The notes: a model not told the origin generated them from the sequence alone. A stretch of DNA of 64,000 nucleotides from Mytilus galloprovincialis (GCF_965363235.1 NC_134838.1:16834441-16898440); one strand, 5' to 3'; counted from the first letter of the stretch, positions 44,433 through 57,544 are shown. Numbers and translations: made by a program.

Positions 44433-46990
44433 GCATGCCTTCTAGTTTCGATTTCATCCTTAATCACAAGCTCATTTGGACATATGATATTCAACTACTC
44501 ACTAAAATTTGAGTTATTGAGTGACAGAACATCATTTATACTAGTATATCAGACATTGAAATCAAATAACTTTGCAAGATGCTTATTTTTATTTTGGTCT
44601 TTGATTATGATCTGTATTATTTCTGCGTCATATTAGTGTTCATATGAAGTTGTCCCTATTTTCTCTGTTCCCTTTTATTTCTCGGTTAACCCGTACTGAC
44701 TTCCACCTGTCATGACCAGGTTCCACATTCCCTGTTTACCTCCATTTTTAAGTAAAAGGAAAAAAGTATACCTAGCATTATTATTTGGATAATTCGCATA
44801 TTTGACAGTAAACCTTATCTGAGTTTGACCAGTTGTTTTACTGAAGCAGTCGGATATTCTATGAGAAATAAAAGCCAAACTACATCCATTTTGTGTTGCA
44901 GATCAATAAACGTATGTAGTATATTTGTGTTGAAAACTAAAATCTTAGGTCATTTAATATTTGAAAATTCGATTCAATGGCATGTAGTAACTTTTGTCTT
45001 GATGGAGGTCTGAAGTATCCCCACAATTATATTACTGTTTTTTTTACTAATCGTGAGTCTAGCTTTTTATAGTCTGCCTAAACTAACACCATTATAAATC
45101 TATTGTCATTCCGAGTAAAATAATTACCACAATATATCAATCCGTCAAGAAAAAATGCGATAAAATAAATTTCTTTACAGCAAACTGTCAATTCTTAGTA
45201 CCCAGACATGGTAAAAGTAAATCAAAAATAGCAACGAACAAGAATAATTAGATTTGGAAACGTTATTCGTTAATGTATGGCGATCATTGGCAAAATAGGT
45301 TTATTGTAGTAAGATTATCTCTGTAGAAAGTGACCTAATCTTTTTTAATCGAACACAAATAACTAGGCAAATATTCGGAGACAGCGGATGAAAGTTTTCG
45401 TTGAATGAGGTACGAACGTATTCGGCGAGATATACTCGACATATTGACGATATTATTGTGCGATTTATAGAATACTCGAGGAGATACTCGATGAATCAGA
45501 AATTATTTATAATAACAGAAACCGTTTTAGTATTGACCGATGAGTAATCACCCCATAAACACTGGTTTATTCGTGGTCGTACATATAGAACTGAGTCTTA
45601 CCCATATGTTATTACGTATAAAGATTTAACTCAACTTTAGTAAGAACTTTCGTAGAAAAGACTGTGGAATGCACATAAACAATTATAAAAATCAAGTAAC
45701 TATAATTATGGGTTACATTTAGTAGGAAAACGGCGGAATTCCTATGTTTCGTTAGGAAGCATTTTTGTTACGCCACAAAAAGCTTGAACCATCTCAATTG
45801 TCTGTGGAAATGGACTGGTTTCGAGTAAAGAGGTTCGTCGGCTCGACCCTTGGGCAGGTCTAAAACTGTTCCTTTCTAAAGTCCATGAAGCTCGTGGAGT
45901 GTTATTATCAACTACTTTCAAAACAATATTTCAGTAGAGTGGTACGTTTCTCTGTAGACTGACTTGTAAGCCACCATGTATAAAAGTATAATTAATCATG
46001 CTCTTTAATCCAAAGGTTGTAGGCCTGTTCATATATTAGTAGGTTATCAATTGACAATGAACGTTGAACATTCGTTAATAAGTTTAGTTTAGGAGCGTTT
46101 ATAGGTCATCCGAATATGTACAACTGCTATCGAAATCCTATGAATTTAACAAAAATGAAAGTATCCAAAAAAGCATTGTTTATTTTCTTTTTAATTTGTA
46201 TTTGCAATAAAGGTTGTAAGAAAAAGTAAATAAAGCCATAGGCTTGCTGTCCAAATTTGACTGTGACATAATTGAATTTTTGTTAATATGTGAAATATGT
46301 TAAGCTATAGAAAGGACATTTTCATTAACAATTAGCAATGGACGCTAGCATTACCCAATAATGTTTTTTAGCAGCTAGAAAACATAAAAAAGTGTTTATC
46401 AGAGCCAGAAGTTTCACTTACTATGGTTATATAGTTTTTAGGTTTACGTTCTTATTGATTTTTTATTGAGATTCAGTATATTATTGCCATTTTAACTGTA
46501 ATTTTATGGTTGAATAACAAATGAAATGACACTATTTTAACAAAACAGTATTGTTTTATTCAACGATAGTATGGAAATACTTTAATTGAAACGGGATTGA
46601 TATTGATATACACATTGAATGCATTTGATGTAATATAAAACATAGTAGGTCTTACTGATTGTACTTACCCGTCAATTTTAATTTGATAATACTGACTTCT
46701 TTTAAAACTTAGGCTGCATTTCTTTCTAACCAAAATTTTGTAAACGTTGTGTGGCGTTCGCGGTTAGCGAATAGTTGAGCACTCACATAAATAGGAATAT
46801 TGTTTGATTTAAATTTTCAAAGCCGTTATTTATTGTCCGGATTTGGCAATACTCATGGCCCTATTTCATTTGACAAACGCTTCAACGTTTCTATAAGTTC
46901 TTTTTAAAGACTTTTGCCTCAAGCATCACTTAAGAGAAATATATTGTCGAAATGCGAAAAACATTTAGTTGGTACTGTTTAATTAAAATA
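44433..46990. other. Intergenic, nothing recognised
   Basis: AT-rich sequence with short open frames only. No splice-bounded exon, RNA gene or repeat shared with other parts of the window was found. Confidence 0.4.
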
Positions 46991-46994
46991 ATGT

Positions 46995-47275
46995 TATTAC
47001 TTCATGAACCTATCCCGAGTCAGAGACCTGTACTGTAGCGGTTGTCGGTGGTTGCTTTCTGTCATAAATTTTTTTTGTTTATTGTTTTCATATTTATTAG
47101 ACCATTGATTTTATCGTTTGAGGTTTTATCACATTTTGTCATTTCGGGACCTTTTAAGGCTAACTGTTGTTGCCGACCCTACAGTGACATAACATTCCAA
47201 CATTTACGCCATTTGGTATGTGGTGGGTAGTTGTCTCGTTGGCAATCTTACCACACTGTTTTTTTTTTTTAATTT
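46995..47275 (+). repeat. Old Penelope-like tail relative
   Basis: CCCGAGTCAGAGACCTGTA, GCGGTTGTCGGTGGTT, TTTCGGGACCTTTTAAGGCT, GTTGTCTCGTTGGCAATCTT and ACCACACTGTTTTTTT follow the order of the main tail but are strongly diverged. Confidence 0.65.
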
Positions 47276-48639
47276 TTATAATAATTGATTGTCTGGAATT
47301 GCCTACACTCTGTTTATTTATGCAATGATTTATATCACCAAAACATGGATAATGCATTTGTATTTAATGGGTTTATTTTAATGAAAGACATATTTTTGAA
47401 TACAAAGCTATTTTGATATCATCAAAACAGTGACGTTCATTTACTAATCGCATGCACATTGAAATCTATCTTCAATTCTCAAAATATAACGAATGGTCAA
47501 ATATTTTGAATTTATCAATAAAATATCATTCAAGCCTACGTGTTGTAAATACATCACTGGAAAAATTACATCATTTTGATAAATAATTAATGACAACAAA
47601 CTTTCAAATCTTCAATCATTTGCTAATACACATTGTCACGCAAAACTCTGAATATAACGATGCACTTGAGGAATAAATGACTTGGATTACAATTAATTTA
47701 TATTGCAGGAAAATAGAAATTATAGCGGCGTTTATTACCTGTATAAATTTAAATCAAGTGCGTATACAATTTAAATGTTACATTTAGCTAGTAGAAATGA
47801 TTTCTTTTTCAAAAATCGATAAAAAAGTTTATTTTCACTTATATGTCTTATATATTTTTTCATATATAAGGGAAAATTATATACAAATGTAGTAATGGGA
47901 AGTCTCAGACAGTTTATATAAAATCATAAGACAAAAAAGACAAGACAAATCAATTGCAGAAATAAGGAAAACAACGCACAAAAGGCAAGAACTCAAAACA
48001 GTTCATACAGATATAAAATCTGACCAAAAACTGTGATTGAACGCAATTGGGTTAGATTATAAAGATTTCTTGTTCCTAATTGGCATCTCTCGGAATGGTA
48101 AAAATTCTTGATAAGAAGAATGAAGGAGAAATAATGATCAGGATTGCAGTTACCACAACATTATTGGCCAGCTATGCAAACAAATATTGTGACAAGGAAA
48201 TTCTTAGGAAAAAGGAAAAAACTTGATTCAGTTAATACCTTGTAAGAAGATTCCCATTTCAAATATATACTATGTCAACTAAAAGATGTATGAAATTGAT
48301 GAACATATATGTGTCTTTTTCTTAAATCTGTGTTCGTTGAGGTTATGGAACTCAAGTTATTTGTGGTCTTTCAGATTTTTCAAGTAATGTGACGTCATTG
48401 AAGTCAAATATGTATCCTTTGGTTTCACCTCAAATCTTTTTGAGTATTTAGTCATCAATGCTGCTTTTCTTATTTGACCAGCTAAAAAGTGTAGGGTTAG
48501 TGTTGAAATCTCATTAAACTAGTATATTGCATGTTTTCAGTTCAATCTTCATTTCTTTTCGCCACTTTGCTTATTATTGAAGATCATACAATAACATACA
48601 TGTATATACATAATGCCAGTTTACCACACAGGAAAAACG
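47276..48639. other. Intergenic, nothing recognised
   Basis: AT-rich DNA without open frames of note or repeats shared with the rest of the window. Confidence 0.4.
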
Positions 48640-48905
48640 TAAAATAACAAAAATACCGACTCCAGAAAAATTTATAAAAGTCCCTCGTCCAATGGCAAAA
48701 TCAAAAGCTCAAACAAATCAAACGAAAAGAAAACAAATGTCATATTTCTGACTTGGTACATGAATTTCCTTATGTAGAAAATGGTGGATTAAACCTGGCT
48801 TAATAGCTAGCTAAATCTCTCAATTATATTAAATTAAATTAAAATTACTTAATATTGACAACAATGTGTGAACATAATCAAACATACGTAAAAGGAACAG
48901 GGAAG
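48640..48905 (-). repeat. Dispersed repeat with the GACTTGGTAC block
   Basis: CTGACTTGGTACATGAATTT, TTATGTAGAAAATGGTGGAT, TTAAACCTGGCTTAATAGCT and ATATTGACAACAATGTGTGA match 21585-21690 in order. Confidence 0.75.
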
Positions 48906-49485
48906 GCACACAGTTCGCTCGTATAAGAATGCCGACAAATTGTTGAAAAGACTATCTAGAAATCTAACAAATATGTTGTCAATTAGAAACTTGTTCCTTT
49001 GTTTGCACATGTTAATAATACTATTATGACCTATACTAGTGAAACTTTTGAATTGAACATAAATTATAACGCATGGCAACAAATAGTGCACACACATATG
49101 TATTTCCGATGTTTGTGACGCAATTCATTAAAGTGTATGACTTGGCGAAAGGGATACATATTTAAGAAGAAAAAGGATGTAGATTTGTTATGTCTATGAC
49201 GCAATGTATGATAAGACATGAAAAGGGAAATACATTTGAGGCTGGACATAGATTTAACTCTGAAATAAATATTTCTTGATGAGTTGCTGCTTGATAGCAT
49301 CCTACACAGAAATGGAGAAGACTTCATAAGTATGATTTACTTGTGTCTAATCCATTTTTCTTTAATTCAGCAAATAAAATATGTTTAAACTAAACACAGA
49401 AATGAAAAGTTTACCACCAAATAATTGAAATCGAATATTTTGTCGGAGTTAGTTTTCAACTAATCCTACTAATCAATTAATAGAT

Positions 49486-49647
49486 GTAAGTCATGGTATC
49501 AATGATGCAGTTCAGTATAGATAGTAGTATCTGTGTTGTGTAAGTCATGGTATCAATGATGTAGTTCAGTATAGATAGTAGTATCTGTGTTGTGTAAGTC
49601 ATGGTATTAATGATGTAGTTCAGTATAGATAGCAGTATCTGTGTTGT
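49486..49647 (+). repeat. 54-bp minisatellite, 3 copies
   Basis: Units start at 49486, 49540 and 49594 (GTAAGTCATGGTATCAATGA). They differ at only a few positions, so the array is young. Confidence 0.97.
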
Positions 49648-50419
49648 TCTTTATTACACATTCAACGGTATTGATGAGCTCAATATAGTTCAGACTTCAA
49701 TATTTTCAGCGAGCACAGCGCATAGGGACAGCAAAACTTGAAGCTGACGATTAATGCTAGCGTCTTCTTATTCTCTTAGTTGTCCATATTCAAAGAGGGG
49801 ATCAATGAACAATCCATACTTTTCGAAATAATCCAATGACATTTATCCACCACTACTTAGTACACAAAAATCTAAAATAAGATGTTCAAATCTTTGCTGA
49901 AAATTATCATCAATATTGAGAATTGTTATGGAAGTATGATTTCAATCATATTTAATTAAAAGTGACACTCCACATGCAGCTTTTTACGGTAATATCAATT
50001 AAAAACAGCGCAAAGTTAGAAATCATTCTTCAAATATTTCTGTTAGGCTTAATAGGCTTCAGTTATAAATAAAGTTTAAAATGATCTTGTTGTTCAATAA
50101 TAGAGTTCTGTATTCTCTGGGGTCATCATCAAATAGCTTACTTATTGTAAGAAACATGACTCACATGTCTATTTTTTCTTTTGCAGCAGTGAAATATGTT
50201 CACATGTATTCTGATCATTGTACAAGATCAGATCTCCAAGAACTAATTATGACGCTCTATTATGATACCTTCTCCGATGTGCATCCGTTGATTTCAGGAT
50301 GACATGACTTAATATGATCTTATATCAACACATTAAGTTTTAATGCAACAAAATCAGAGGAGGAGTTTAATTATTAGTATGTACTTTAAAAGATATTTGC
50401 ATTTTTTTTATAATAATAA

Positions 50420-50880
50420 AGATAAAATTGAGAAAGGAAATGGGGAATGTGTCAAAGCGACAACAACCCGACCATAGAGCAGACAACAGCTGAAGGCCAC
50501 CAATGGGTCTTCAATGTAGCAAGAAACTCCTGCACCCGTAAGCGTCCTTCAGCTGGCCCCTTAAAAAATAAGTATACTAGTACAGTTATAATCTACGTCA
50601 TACTAAACTCCGAATTATTCGCAAGAAACTAAAATTAAAAATCATACAAGACTAACAAAGGCCAGAGGCTCCAGACTTGGGACAGGCGCAAAATTGCGGC
50701 GGGGTTAAACATGTTTATGAGATCTCAACCCTCCCCTATACATCTACCAAATGTAGAAAAATAAACGCATAACAATACGCACATTAAAATTCAGTCCAAG
50801 AGAAGTCTGAGTCCGATGTCAGAAGATGTAACAAAAGAAAACAAATAGAATGACAATAATACATCTACTTCAACACTAAG
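50420..50880 (-). repeat. Second Penelope-like family, tail copy
   Basis: It is the inverse of 59220-59660: GTGTCAAAGCGACAACAACC, GCCACCAATGGGTCTTCAAT, CGTCCTTCAGCTGGCCCCTT, TAAACATGTTTATGAGATCT and GTCCGATGTCAGAAGATGTA. It shares the GGCGGGGTTAAACATG word with the first family. Confidence 0.88.
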
Positions 50881-51107
50881 AGTATCTAATTCTAATTGCT
50901 TACAAACGTGATGTTAGTGTTTTAGAAAGAGGTGTCTAAAAGTTGTTGTTAGGATGACCCATACATGTTGATGTATAGTATCTAGTTTTTACCTTCAAAT
51001 ATTTAAATAATGAGGGTTTTTTGAAGAAAAAATAATTGACATTTATTAACGATGAATATGAAAGTTAAGAAAGAGTTTCATCAAGTGATTTGGCCCTGTT
51101 GATAAAT

Positions 51108-51400
51108 AAATAAAGGCAGTAGAAGTATACCGCTGCTTAAAACTCACAAATTGATTGAGAGAAAACAAGTCGGGTTTACAAACTTAAACCGAGGGAAATA
51201 AAGGCAACATTAGTATACCGCTGTTCAAAAGTCATAAATCGATTGAGAGAAAACAAATCCGGGTTACAAACTAAAACCGAGGGAAATAAAGGCAACAAAA
51301 GTATACCGCTGTTCAAAAGTCATAAATCGATTGAGAGAAAACAAATCCGGATTACAAACTAAAACCGAGGGAAATAAAGACAACAAAAATATATTACTAG
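51108..51400 (-). repeat. 88-bp tandem array, 3 units plus a partial one
   Basis: AAATAAAGGCA units start at 51108, 51196, 51284 and 51372. Each contains AGTATACCGCTG, TCATAAATCGATTGAGAGAA and AACCGAGGG. Outside the array the same block occurs once at 51690 and, inverted, at 7800 and 9900, so a block of a dispersed repeat has been tandemly amplified here. Confidence 0.95.
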
Positions 51401-51679
51401 ATTTATTTCACTTGACTGGGTGGAGTTTAAGAAGTTCGCTCATTGAAGACCAGTCCATCTATAGACCGAAGTTTTTGGATAAGCACATCAATGAAGTGTC
51501 CAATTATTCGTCCCATTACATACACTCAGTTCTTTTGTATATGCCTTTGGTGACACTGATTAATGATTAGAATTCAATAATAATTAAAACGGCAATCTTC
51601 CTTATCATACACATTTTCAAATAAACTTTCCTTATGCAAATTAAAACATTAACTCCGCCCGATCAGTTGAAATAACATT

Positions 51680-51910
51680 GGTAATACCTGTGATCAAAAG
51701 TCATAAATCGATAGAGAGAATACAAATCCGGGTTACAAACTAAAACGGAGAGGAAAACAAAGGAACAACAGGAACACTGGAGTGCAACAAAAACAAACAC
51801 CAACATACATTGAAACTAACTATTCAATACCAACTGCCGTATTCTTGACTTGGTATAGGATATTTTAAGAAAACATAGTGGGATGAAGCTGGTTTTATGG
51901 TTGAAACACA
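51680..51910 (-). repeat. Dispersed repeat, single longer copy
   Basis: TCATAAATCGATAGAGAGAA, ACTGGAGTGCAACAAAAACA, TTCTTGACTTGGTATAGGAT and GGATGAAGCTGGTTTTATGG align inverted with 9655-9945 across both of its blocks. Confidence 0.8.
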
Positions 51911-52691
51911 TCAACTACAAGAGGATTCATATATAAACATGTGTTTTTAGCTCACCTGACCCAAAGGGCCAAGTGAACTTTTCTCATCACTTGGCATCCG
52001 TCGTCCTGCGTCCGTCGTCCGTAAACTTTTACAAAAATCTTCTTCTCTGAAACTACTGAGCCAAATTTAACCAAACTTGGCCACAATCATCCTTGGGGTA
52101 TCTAGTTTAAAAAATGTGTCCGATAACCCGTCCATCAAACCAAGATGGCCGCCATGTTTAAAAATAGAACATAGGGGTAAAATATAGATTTTGGCTAATA
52201 TCTCTGAAACCAAAGCATTTAGAGCAAATCTGACATGTGGTTAAATTGTTAATCAGGTCAAGTTCTATTTGCCCTGAAATTTTCAGACAAATCGGACAAC
52301 TCGTTGTTTGGTTGCTGCGCCCGAATTAGTAATTTTAAGAAAATTTTGCAATTTTGGGTTATTATCTTGAATATTATAAAAGATAGAGAAAAACTGTTAA
52401 CAGTAATAATGTTCAGCAAAGTAAGATCTACAAATAAGTCAACATGACCAAAATTGTCAGTTGACGAGTTATTGCCCTTTATATTCATATTTTAACCATT
52501 TTCTAAAATTTTAGTAATCTTGTTTAAAAATCTTCTCCTCTGAAACTGCTTGATCAAATTTAACTTGGCCACAATCATCCTTGGGGTATCTTGTTAAAAT
52601 ATGTGTCCAATAACCTGGACAACAACAACCAATCAAGATGGCCGCCATGGCTAAAAATAGAACATAAGGGTGAATGTAGATTTTGGCTTAT

Positions 52692-52727
52692 ATGGGGACG
52701 AAGTCCCCAATAACAGTAGAAAGTTCA

Positions 52728-52761
<34 letters not shown>

Positions 52762-53253
52762 GGGAAAATTTTCCCGATATTTTCATTGTACTAATGAACT
52801 CAAAATCGTTCAATTTTTCTTTTTGTCGCGTTTTTGAATTTCCGGATCTAAGCAGAAATCTACTTCCGTTTCCGGTCTTGTTTGCATGAGACTTTGAATA
52901 AAATGTATATTTATCAGTCTAAGAAAGGAACTCAATACTAATTCATTTTTAAAACTTGTTTTTTATATAAAAAAAAAACGTTACCTGATGACAGCGTTTC
53001 TTTGTTTACATTTAATATGACGTCATAACTTAAATAACGTCACAACTAAAATCCCTAACAACAGAACCAAAATCGGAAACGTTACGTTCTTTGTTTACAT
53101 TGAATATGACGTCATAACGTCACAACTAAATCCCTAACAACAGAACCAAAATCGGAAACATTACGGTATTTCCGTTTCTCTTTTTAACATGTTTGATTTA
53201 TAAAAAAAAATCATACAGACTTCTTCCCATTCACATGTTATGCCTGCCTCATA
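52692..53253. mobile_element. Insertion inside the complex repeat, with internal 90-bp duplication
   Basis: The unit sequence TTGGCTTAT is interrupted here and resumes at TATCTGTGAAACCAAAGCAT. The piece begins with the palindrome GGGGACGAAGTCCCC, has a poly(A) run of about 30 and a second palindrome TCGGGAAAATTTTCCCGA. It carries two direct copies of a block with TTTGTTTACATT, TGACGTCA and CCCTAACAACAGAACCAAAA near 53000 and 53091. Confidence 0.7.
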
Positions 53254-53357
53254 TTATCTGTGAAACCAAAGCATTTAGAACAAATCGGACAGGATAAATA
53301 GTGAATCAGGTCAAGATCTATCTGCCCTGAAATTTTTAGATAAATCGGACAACCCGA

Positions 53358-53812
53358 TATTCTAATGCAATTTGGATGTTACAATTTTTTTCATTGGCTA
53401 AAAGTTGCCGTGAAGTCCACAGTTGACCAAGCGTAACGAAGGAGGGATCCGCCATTTTGAATTGATTGAAACAACAAATGTTCGATTACTACTATATTGT
53501 CGAAAATAAAACAACACCTACCTCGAAATCGCCGTTTTAATGTAATTCTATTCGATTTTGAAGCGTACAGGTAACGTAATAACCTCCAGTTTGTAAGTTT
53601 TCATTTGTATGACGTCACGTTAAGTCATGACGTCTTTGTGCCAAAATCATTCATGGACTTTCGCGGATTTTTTTCTATTTGTCAAATTTAGAAATTTTTT
53701 TCAAGTTTATCGTATTTTTTTCTTTTTGAAATGCATTAGAATCGGAATAACAGTACTGTATCTACGATCTACAATTGACGGTGGCAACTCTTCAACTACA
53801 GTATTGTTATTC
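53358..53812. mobile_element. Second insertion inside the complex repeat
   Basis: The unit reads GGACAACCCG, is interrupted, and resumes at GGGTTACTGTCCCCGAATTA, where an uninterrupted unit (54297-54330) has CAACCTGTTGTTGGGTTCCT. ATTCTAATGCA near the left edge recurs inverted as TGCATTAGAAT near 53726. GGAATAACAGTACTGT and ACAGTATTGTTATTCC form an inverted pair at the right edge. Boundaries are approximate. Confidence 0.55.
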
Positions 53813-54759
53813 CTTAATTGGGTTACTGTCCCCGAATTAGTAATTTTAAGGAATTTTTGCAGTTTTTTGTTATTATCTTGAATATTATAAAAGATAGATA
53901 AACAGCAATAATGTTAAGCAAAGTAAGATCTACAAATAAGTCACATGACCAAAATTGTCAGTTGACCCATTGAGGAGTTATTGTCCTTTGTAGTCTATTT
54001 TTAACCATTTTTTCTAAAATTTAATTAATCTTTTTAAAAAATCTTCTCCTCTGAAACTACTTAGACAAATTTAACCAAAATTGGCAACCATCATATGAAG
54101 GGTATGTAGTTTCAATAATGTGTCCAATGACCTCGTCCACGAACAAAGATGGCCAACATGGCTAACAATAGTACATAGGGGTAAAATGCAATTTTTGGCT
54201 ATTATCTCTGAATTCAAAGCCTTTAGAGCAAATGTCATTCATTTAAATATGTTCATTAAATTAAGATCTAACTGCCCTGAAATTTTCAGACAAATCAGGC
54301 AACCTGTTGTTGGGTTCCTGCCCCTGAATTGGTAATTTAAAAAAAAATGCATTTTTTTGTTATTATCTTCAATATTATCTTAAATAAAGATAAACTGTAA
54401 ACAACAATTATGTATAGCAAAGTAAGATCTACAAATAAGTCAACTTGACCAAAACGGTCATTTGACCCCTTAAGGAGTTATTGCTCTTTATAGTAAATTT
54501 TAAACGATTTTCGTAAATTTATGTAAATTTTTGTAAACTTTTACAAAATATTTTCCTTTGAAACTACTGAGCCAAGTTCATTATAGATAGAGAAAATTGT
54601 AAACAGTAAGAATGTTCAGTAAAGTAAGATTGACAAACACATCATCATCACCAAAACATAATTTTCTCATGAATTCTATTCTCATGTATTATGTATGTCC
54701 TTTGTTTAGTATGATCATAGACCAATGTGAGCGACACAGGCTCTTTAGAGCCTCTAGTT

Positions 54760-56356
54760 ACTTTTTGTTTTTGTTTTGTTTTATCAAACTATCTGGTTGA
54801 AGCTTTATAAAATAATTAGGAAGCCTCTCTGAACAAAGATTGCAGAATAACATTTTTATTGTTTTATTGAGAATTTGTAATGTCGTCGTCCATTTAGACT
54901 TACGAAATGGTCGTAGTTCTCACCATGGATTCATTGTAAACTGCATTTTTTATTTGAAAATTCTAGTCATATAAATGAATAAAACAGTTTGTGACAGTAA
55001 TGATTTCTGATCATATGGTCATTAGTATTATCTCATTAAACAGAAATGTTTATATCAGACAAGTTTTTCGACAAATTAGGAAGTGATCATGTATGCTTGC
55101 TCGTTGCAACTCGATACAAAACCTTACAAGAATCCTTAATACGACGTCCAGATATATGATTACAATAATTTTATTGACTTTGTTGATAGAGACTGCCAAT
55201 CAGCAAAACTGGTCAGGGACAAACTATTCGTCAACAGAAAATTGATATGTCCTTAGTCAAAGAGACAAATGAATATGAACATTAAAAGTGCTTGATCAAT
55301 TAACTGAATACAAGAATACGGGGCTTTAAATTTTAACACGGCGATAGTACTCACAAAACTAAGTCGATTAACGCAAGTCATGAAACAAATCCTTCACAAA
55401 CTACCATTCATATAACCCTAGGGTTAATTACAAAACTTATTTCATAATTGAACTTACCCCTTTACTTAAATTTAGTTATCGCAGTAGACGTATTTCGAGG
55501 AATGTGTAGGTTTTTTTAAGGTATACCTCATCTTCTGATAATAATAACATCACTGACGCATTTTGCATCGTGTTCTTAAATATATCAATTTATGTATTTT
55601 CTTAATTTTTTTTCATTATAAGTTTTTCTTCTTTTTGTCTTCTGTTTCCCAACTAATCAACATATCAAAGAAAATATTGTGTTCCCTGCTTCAAATATCA
55701 GAAGACATCATTGGTTAATGTTTTTTTTTTCTCTAATTGTTATGTTCATCTTCATAGATATTCATGTTTAGAATTTCAATAAAGAAAAAGGAATAATTAA
55801 GTTGTGTTTCAAATTGACTAGAGACTACAATATATATAAATGAAAGTAAATACTAGCTGGAGCCGTAATTTCACAACAATTTAACTAAACAGATTGATGA
55901 AACGAAGGCTTAATTCTCCCATACAGAACTTTTAAAAAAAGAGCTATATTTAGGTAGCTAAAGTTTACCGATGTTTAAATCTCATAAAACAAAAACTTGA
56001 CAAAAGATGAGTGAATAACATGCAGGGGAAAGAATATACAGTAGGACGTCTAGTCATAAAATGTAATCCTAAACATGAACAATGTTAAACATGTAGTGGA
56101 AAATATGAGATAAAGAGGGCACCCTTAAATTCCTTTTCATGCTGCTCTTCTCTGAATCGAATATTTGTTTTATCACTCATAATACTGTAAGAATGTTTAC
56201 TCCTCTTGTTTTATCACTCATAATACTGTAAGAATGTTCACTCCTCTTGTTTTTGAATGTTTGCCAGATTCTAACCCAAACTTTTCTTTCCCTTCTTTGA
56301 TTACATATAGTTTTTTGAAAATCCTATAAAATCCTTGTTATTCTTTCATCATTTTT
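54760..56356. other. Intergenic, nothing recognised
   Basis: AT-rich DNA with no gene seen. It contains a 41-bp direct duplication at 56167-56248 (GTTTTATCACTCATAATACT). Confidence 0.45.
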
Positions 56357-57097
56357 GCCGAGCCTTCGACTTCAGTCGAAAAAACGAAACATAGCGATCT
56401 TACATTCCGTCGGCGTCGTTTTCGTCGTCGTCGATGGCGGTGTCCACAAATATACACTCTGTGGTTGAAGCTATTGAAATTTGAATGACTTCCTTTAACT
56501 ATACTGGATTTCTACCAAATTTAATTATAAATGGACTTAGTTTTTCTACCGGGAAACATTATATGTACTCTGTGGTTAACGTTTTTAAAATGTTAATAAC
56601 TTTCTTAAACTATCCTGGGTTTGTACCAAATTGGACAGAAGCTTGTTTGTTATCATAAGAAAGTATCCAGAAGTAAATTTTGTAAAAAAATAAATCTATT
56701 TTAAATGGACTAATAATTTCTGCCAGGAAACAACACATTCACTATGTGGTTAAAAGTTTTTAAAATTTTAATAACTTTCTTATACTATTTTTTATTTGTA
56801 CCAAACTTGGACAAAAGCTTGTTTATGATCACAAGCTAGTATCTAGAACAAAATTTTGTTAAAATTCCTGTGTATCTGTATTTTATTAATAAATGAACTT
56901 AGTTTTTCTTCCAGTTTTAAAAACATTTATTAGATTCATAAAATATCCTGGATTTTTACCAAACTTGGACAGAAGCTTCTTACTATTAAAAGATAGTATC
57001 AAAAGTAATATTTTTATTGTTTTTCTTCCCTAATTTTTGTTGAGCCTGAGATTTACAGCAACAGCAGGCGGGATACTGGGTTCCTCGGAACCCTTAC
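56357..57097 (+). repeat. TCG-rich complex repeat with about 190-bp tandem units
   Basis: It starts TTTTTGCCGAGCC with the palindrome GACTTCAGTC, then a (TCG)n-rich stretch (GTCGTTTTCGTCGTCGTCGA). Diverged units with CTCTGTGGTTAA, TTAATAACTTTCTTAAACTA and CCAAACTTGGACAGAAGCTT follow near 56460, 56560, 56740 and 56900. It ends with TTTTTGTTGAGCC, GGGTTCCTCGGAACCC and TTACGAATTTTT. Confidence 0.8.
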
Positions 57098-57544
57098 GAA
57101 TTTTTAAAAGAAAAAAGGCGCCAGTGTTTAGTTGAGGAAAAATCCAGAGAGAATTATTTTCTGCCAACATTTCAATTGCTTATATTTTGAAACCAAACAC
57201 AAATATCCTTCATTTTATCTGCTTGTTTTTAGTTTATTTATATATTATCAATTTATAACAGTGTTTTTAAAATCTTGTTATTTTGATACAGAGTAGCGAA
57301 CATTCTTAACCATATCTTTGTTATCCGATTACCGTATAGGTGTAAGATTTATTTCGAAAAAGGGAATTATAAGGACAAAAACAACTAGGATGAACACAAA
57401 ATCATGTCATTAAATAGGAAAGTGTTTGTTTGAACAGACTGTATGAAAGTGTTGTATGAATAGAAATTTAGAATACATAGCTGTGAATAGATTTTTTAAA
57501 TCGAGACTTCAAACAAAAACATTTTTACTTTAAATAAATGTACA

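Larger units (their letters stand above)
51948..54758 (+). repeat. Large complex repeat with about 500-bp tandem units
   Basis: It starts AGCTCACCTGACCCAAAGGG with a small palindrome (GACCCAAAGGGCC), then a TCCGTCGTCC-rich stretch. Diverged units with TCTGAAACTACTGAGCCAA, AAGATGGCCGCCATG, AATTTTCAGACAAATCGGAC and AGTAAGATCTACAAATAAG follow, starting near 52045, 52538, 54044 and 54558. It ends GTGAGCGACACAGGCTCTTT with AGAGCCTC. It lacks coding capacity. Two foreign pieces interrupt it (about 52692-53253 and 53358-53812). Confidence 0.85.

Noticed and set aside
44061-44636. Frames of 91-94 codons in the 226-bp duplication
   Set aside because: No domain is visible, and the frame changes between the two duplicated units, which argues against coding.
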